Assembly: GCA_036011085.1 (NCBI GenBank) | Contig: DASCMS010000161.1 | Span: 13,101 to 77,100, forward strand | DNA from: UBA8231 sp036011085 | Lineage (GTDB): Bacteria > Latescibacterota > UBA2968 > UBA8231 | Direction: 5' to 3' | Length of the DNA: 64,000 nt | Shown: in pieces, positions 61,536 to 64,000 of the stretch | How the letters are laid out: the number at the start of each line of letters is the position of its first letter | How positions within the stretch are numbered: the first letter of the stretch is position 1 | Notes under the pieces: model-generated | Seen by the model: only the letters and a program-made list of their open reading frames with translations | The model's database searches: none | What the model was told of the DNA's origin: nothing | Program-made: the position numbers and the translations under genes

Positions 61536-62900
61536 TCATGAGAATCCAGGCAACAGATCCGCCGATGCCGCCAGCAGCTCGTCGAGCATCGACTCTGCAT
61601 CCCGTGGCGGGATGGCCATCTCGTCGATCAGCAATGCCTGCAGGGCGGCGTTGCGATCCCCTTTGACCGCGGCATCGGCCACCAGCTCGTGCCAGACGAA
61701 GCGCTTCTCCAGGATCCCCTTCAGCACCTGAGGCGCCTCTCCCATGGTCAGCGCCCGGGCCCCGGCCGAGTCCGTCACCGCCTCGACTTCGACCTCCGCC
61801 GTGGCGGGCAGGTTCGGAATGGCGCTGCCATTGGCCAGGTTCAGGATGCTGACCTGACGCCGTCCGGTGGCCATGGCCGTAATGAGCGTGGCCAGCCCCT
61901 CTCCGTGGATGCCGTCCTCCAGGCTTTCAGGTAACTCGACGTCATCCAGGATGTTGCCGTATTCGGTCAGGAATTGCTCGCGCAGGCGTGACGATGCAGG
62001 TTCTCGCTCCGGCATGGGTTGGCTGGCGTCGTACCCGTGATTCCGGGCCGAATCTGTCAGTCCGTAGGGCAGCGCCTGCTGGTCGGCTACACGGGCGGCA
62101 AAGGGATAGAACTCGATGATGTGACCGTCGTCGGGGTAGACGATGCGGTAACCGTAGGCGGCCGACAGATCCGCGCTCATGGCGTGACCCTCGGGCGTGT
62201 CCCTGTCACGCGTGCGGCGCAGCAGTTCCGGCAGCAGGTCCTTGCCCTTGTGCTGCACGCCCGTGAACCAGTAGTAGTGGTTGGTGCCGATCCAGCGACA
62301 CTCCAGCTCATCCGCAGGGACCTCGAGCAGCTTGGCGGCGGCGCTGATGCCTCCCTGTACGCCGTGGCAGATACCGATGGAGGTGATGGAGGAGTACTTG
62401 TGCAGCGCCCGCATGATCGCCGCCATGGGATTGGAGTGGTTGAGCAGAATCGCCTGTGGACACCGCTGCTCCATGCGTTCGCAGATCTGCAAGTATGCCG
62501 GAATCGAGCGCAGGCCCATCATCATGCCCGCAGGTCCCGCCGTGTCGCCGATGACCTGGTGAATGCCGTACTTCGCCGGGATGTGCATGTCGGCGTTGTG
62601 ATACCAGGACCCGTAGACGTTGCGCGTCACCTCCGCGCCACTGCCGCCGATGGAGGACACGGCAAAGCCGGCGCCATCGATGGTATCGTCGAGATCGGCC
62701 GAGGCACGCACGCGCAGACCAGTAGAGGACTGGTCGGCGAGACGACGCCCCATGGCAGCCATCAGCTCCGCCTTCTCGGCGTCGATGTCGTAAAGAACGA
62801 TCTCCGAGCCGGCCAGCTCCTCCGCCAGCGCCAGATCCGCCAGCACGCGAGGGAAATAGAGACTGCCGCCACCGAGACAGGCTATTTTTGTGTTTGCCAT
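61536..62900 (-). CDS. GH4-family NAD-dependent glycosidase
   Basis: 454 aa from ATG 62900 (GGAGG 10-14 bases before). The Rossmann opening is TKIACLGGGSLYFPRVL and the NAD/metal region is LLNHSNPMAAIMRAL. The metal pair is expected from Cys in GICHGVQGG and His in TNHYYWFTG. Family GH4 enzymes use NAD+ and Mn2+ to cleave alpha- or beta-glycosides, including phosphorylated sugars and alpha-galacturonides. Which it cleaves is not clear. It is divergent from a sugar isomerase/epimerase gene, with 62 bases between starts. Confidence 0.9.
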   Translation of the reverse strand: MANTKIACLGGGSLYFPRVLADLALAEELAGSEIVLYDIDAEKAELMAAMGRRLADQSSTGLRVRASADLDDTIDGAGFAVSSIGGSGAEVTRNVYGSWYHNADMHIPAKYGIHQVIGDTAGPAGMMMGLRSIPAYLQICERMEQRCPQAILLNHSNPMAAIMRALHKYSSITSIGICHGVQGGISAAAKLLEVPADELECRWIGTNHYYWFTGVQHKGKDLLPELLRRTRDRDTPEGHAMSADLSAAYGYRIVYPDDGHIIEFYPFAARVADQQALPYGLTDSARNHGYDASQPMPEREPASSRLREQFLTEYGNILDDVELPESLEDGIHGEGLATLITAMATGRRQVSILNLANGSAIPNLPATAEVEVEAVTDSAGARALTMGEAPQVLKGILEKRFVWHELVADAAVKGDRNAALQALLIDEMAIPPRDAESMLDELLAASADLLPGFS

Positions 62901-62962
62901 CTCCTCATTCCTCCTACCTGTTACGATTGGCCGAAACCCACGGCAACACAAGAGAGGCCCCC

Positions 62963-63790
62963 GTGAAACTGCAATACATCATTGCCTCCTCCCTCTACGG
63001 AACCCTGCCCCTGGCCGAGATCCTGCCCGAGGTCGGCAGGGCGAGCAGCCGGCACATCGACATCTGGCCTCGGGTCCACGGGGATCAGCGCGAGCAGGTG
63101 GAGGCCATGGGGGAGGAGGCCTTCCGCGATCTGCTTGAGGAACACGGCGTGACGCTGGGGATTTCGACTCGTTTCGACCTGGGTCCTTTTGGCCTGCAGG
63201 AGGAAATGGCCTTCATCAGCCGCTTCGGCGGCTCCCTGCTGGTCTGCGGCAGCAAGGGACCCAGGGATCTGTCGGGTGAGGCCCTGCGAACGGCGGTGGC
63301 CGGGTTTGCCGAAGCGATGCGCCCCCACATCGACGCCGCCGCAGAGCACGGGGTCATCATCGGTATCGAAAACCATGGCAATGCCCTCATCGAATCCCCC
63401 GACTCGATGAAGTGGCTCCTCGAGTTCACCGACTCGCCTCATCTCGGCATCGCCCTGGCGCCCTATCACCTGCCCGATGACGCCAGCCTCGTGGCCCGTC
63501 TCATCGAGGATCTTGGCGCGGGCCTGGTCCTGTTCTACGCCTGGCAGCATGGCATGGGCTGCCACGAGAAGCTGCCCAAGGAGCAGGAGCTGATGCAGCT
63601 GCCGGGCCGGGGTACGCTGGACTTCCGGCCGCTCCTGGCCGCCCTGGCGAAGATCGACTATCGCGGCTGGACCGAGATCTTCATGCATCCGGTGCCGCGG
63701 GGCATTCCCATCCTGGATACGGCGACGGAAGTGACAGCCGAGATCGAGAGGGCCCGAACCTATCTGGATGGACTGGCAGCTGACCTGTGA
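62963..63790 (+). CDS. Sugar phosphate isomerase/epimerase (AP-endonuclease-2-like TIM barrel)
   Basis: 275 aa from GTG 62963, with AGAGAGG five bases before. The xylose-isomerase-like barrel includes HIDIWPRVHGDQ, IIGIENHGNALIESPDSMKWLL (metal-binding Glu and His) and the late YRGWTEIFMHPVP (Glu/His). Family members isomerise or epimerise keto sugars and inositol intermediates. Longer in-frame starts (from 62888) would overlap the divergent GH4 gene and lack conservation. Together with GH4 and the beta-mannosidase it fits hexose or uronic-acid catabolism. Confidence 0.86.
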   Translation: MKLQYIIASSLYGTLPLAEILPEVGRASSRHIDIWPRVHGDQREQVEAMGEEAFRDLLEEHGVTLGISTRFDLGPFGLQEEMAFISRFGGSLLVCGSKGPRDLSGEALRTAVAGFAEAMRPHIDAAAEHGVIIGIENHGNALIESPDSMKWLLEFTDSPHLGIALAPYHLPDDASLVARLIEDLGAGLVLFYAWQHGMGCHEKLPKEQELMQLPGRGTLDFRPLLAALAKIDYRGWTEIFMHPVPRGIPILDTATEVTAEIERARTYLDGLAADL

Positions 63791-63863
63791 CAGGACGGCT
63801 CGGTCAACGGGAGCTTGCCCCTGCTCTGGCTCATCTGAACAGTGCTTGCCTGCTCAACCGACT
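63791..63863. other. Intergenic end segment, no gene seen
   Basis: After the isomerase stop I see no coding region or clear terminator up to the mobile-element-like terminus at 63864. Confidence 0.5.
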
Positions 63864-64000
63864 AGGAGCCCGTCTCAGTAATGCTTGATCGAGTCGGTGG
63901 TATGGGCGTTGGTGTTGTTGTTTTGACGTTGAGGGTGAGTGTGAGACTTCGTCTTTGGTGCACGAGTGTGACCGTGACGATGTTCGGCGGGCGGATTCCG
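63864..64000. mobile_element. Possible terminus of an IS element, truncated by the window
   Basis: AGGAGCCCGTCTCAGTAAT (63864-63882) matches 16 of 19 bases of the MITE end at 53168-53186. Downstream sequence is unusually T/G-rich for this window (TTGGTGTTGTTGTTTTGACG) and no known gene is recognisable. It could be the left end of the autonomous element that mobilises the MITE; the body lies beyond the window. Confidence 0.4.

Noticed and set aside
1..64000. CRISPR arrays, tRNA and rRNA genes
   Set aside because: No regularly spaced direct repeats, and no tRNA- or rRNA-like segment recognised on reading.

Overview
The window is 64 kb of high-GC, gene-dense bacterial chromosome. It has short intergenic gaps, many ATGA or GTGA stop/start overlaps, and no tRNA, rRNA or CRISPR array that I can see. 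Several features point to a FCB-type lineage, most like Latescibacterota and related sponge or soil groups. These are a large secreted protein ending in dockerin-like EF-hand loops plus a FlgD-like tail with a YPNPFN motif, a two-component regulator-propeller kinase, a TonB receptor, and a dense set of sulfatase, phytanoyl-CoA dioxygenase, enolase-superfamily, Gfo/Idh, creatininase and propeller-hydrolase genes. The taxonomic call is inference from gene style, not from a marker gene.

Region 1 (1-12.5 kb) is carbohydrate and small-molecule catabolism. A minus-strand run holds a sialate-esterase-like SGNH protein, an M28/PSMA-like peptidase, a propeller hydrolase, a frameshifted nitrilase-family hydrolase and a partial SDR. 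It is followed by a sialidase-like propeller (+) and a minus-strand operon of AlbA_2/RecG-like regulator, HD hydrolase and enolase-superfamily enzyme, with a near-ideal leaderless promoter and an inverted-repeat operator. An orphan ATP-grasp protein lies upstream of that operon.

Region 2 (12.5-20.2 kb) is a plus-strand, tightly coupled operon: creatininase family, propeller protein, squalene/phytoene synthase family, glycoside-hydrolase-like protein, methyltransferase and a second enolase-superfamily enzyme.

Region 3 (20.2-30.9 kb) is a signalling and surface module: a 1267-aa periplasmic-propeller histidine kinase, an NtrC-type regulator, a roughly 1660-aa secreted repeat protein (reading frame broken once at a G tract) behind a leader with two strong hairpins, and a stand-alone receiver.

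Region 4 (31-53 kb) mixes a minus-strand MBL/Gfo-Idh/LamG-propeller/sulfatase operon with DNA-repair-like genes: an XPB-type helicase next to a Bax1/DUF790 nuclease, an SF1 helicase, and further on an XPD-type helicase fused to an N-terminal PD-(D/E)XK nuclease. Between them are a phytanoyl-CoA dioxygenase, MFS transporter, ornithine-cyclodeaminase-family, CocE hydrolase and MTA phosphorylase genes. The XPD gene leads a plus-strand operon with a TPR membrane protein, a PEP-utiliser-type domain protein and a DUF454 protein.

Region 5 (53-64 kb) starts with a 167-bp MITE-like palindrome that supplies the start of a PMT-like glycosyltransferase. It continues with a beta-mannosidase, a three-gene copper-uptake-like operon (Cys-rich secreted protein, Met/His-rich lipoprotein, OprC/NosA-like TonB receptor), a GH4 enzyme and a divergent sugar isomerase/epimerase. 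The window ends in sequence that looks like the terminus of a related mobile element.
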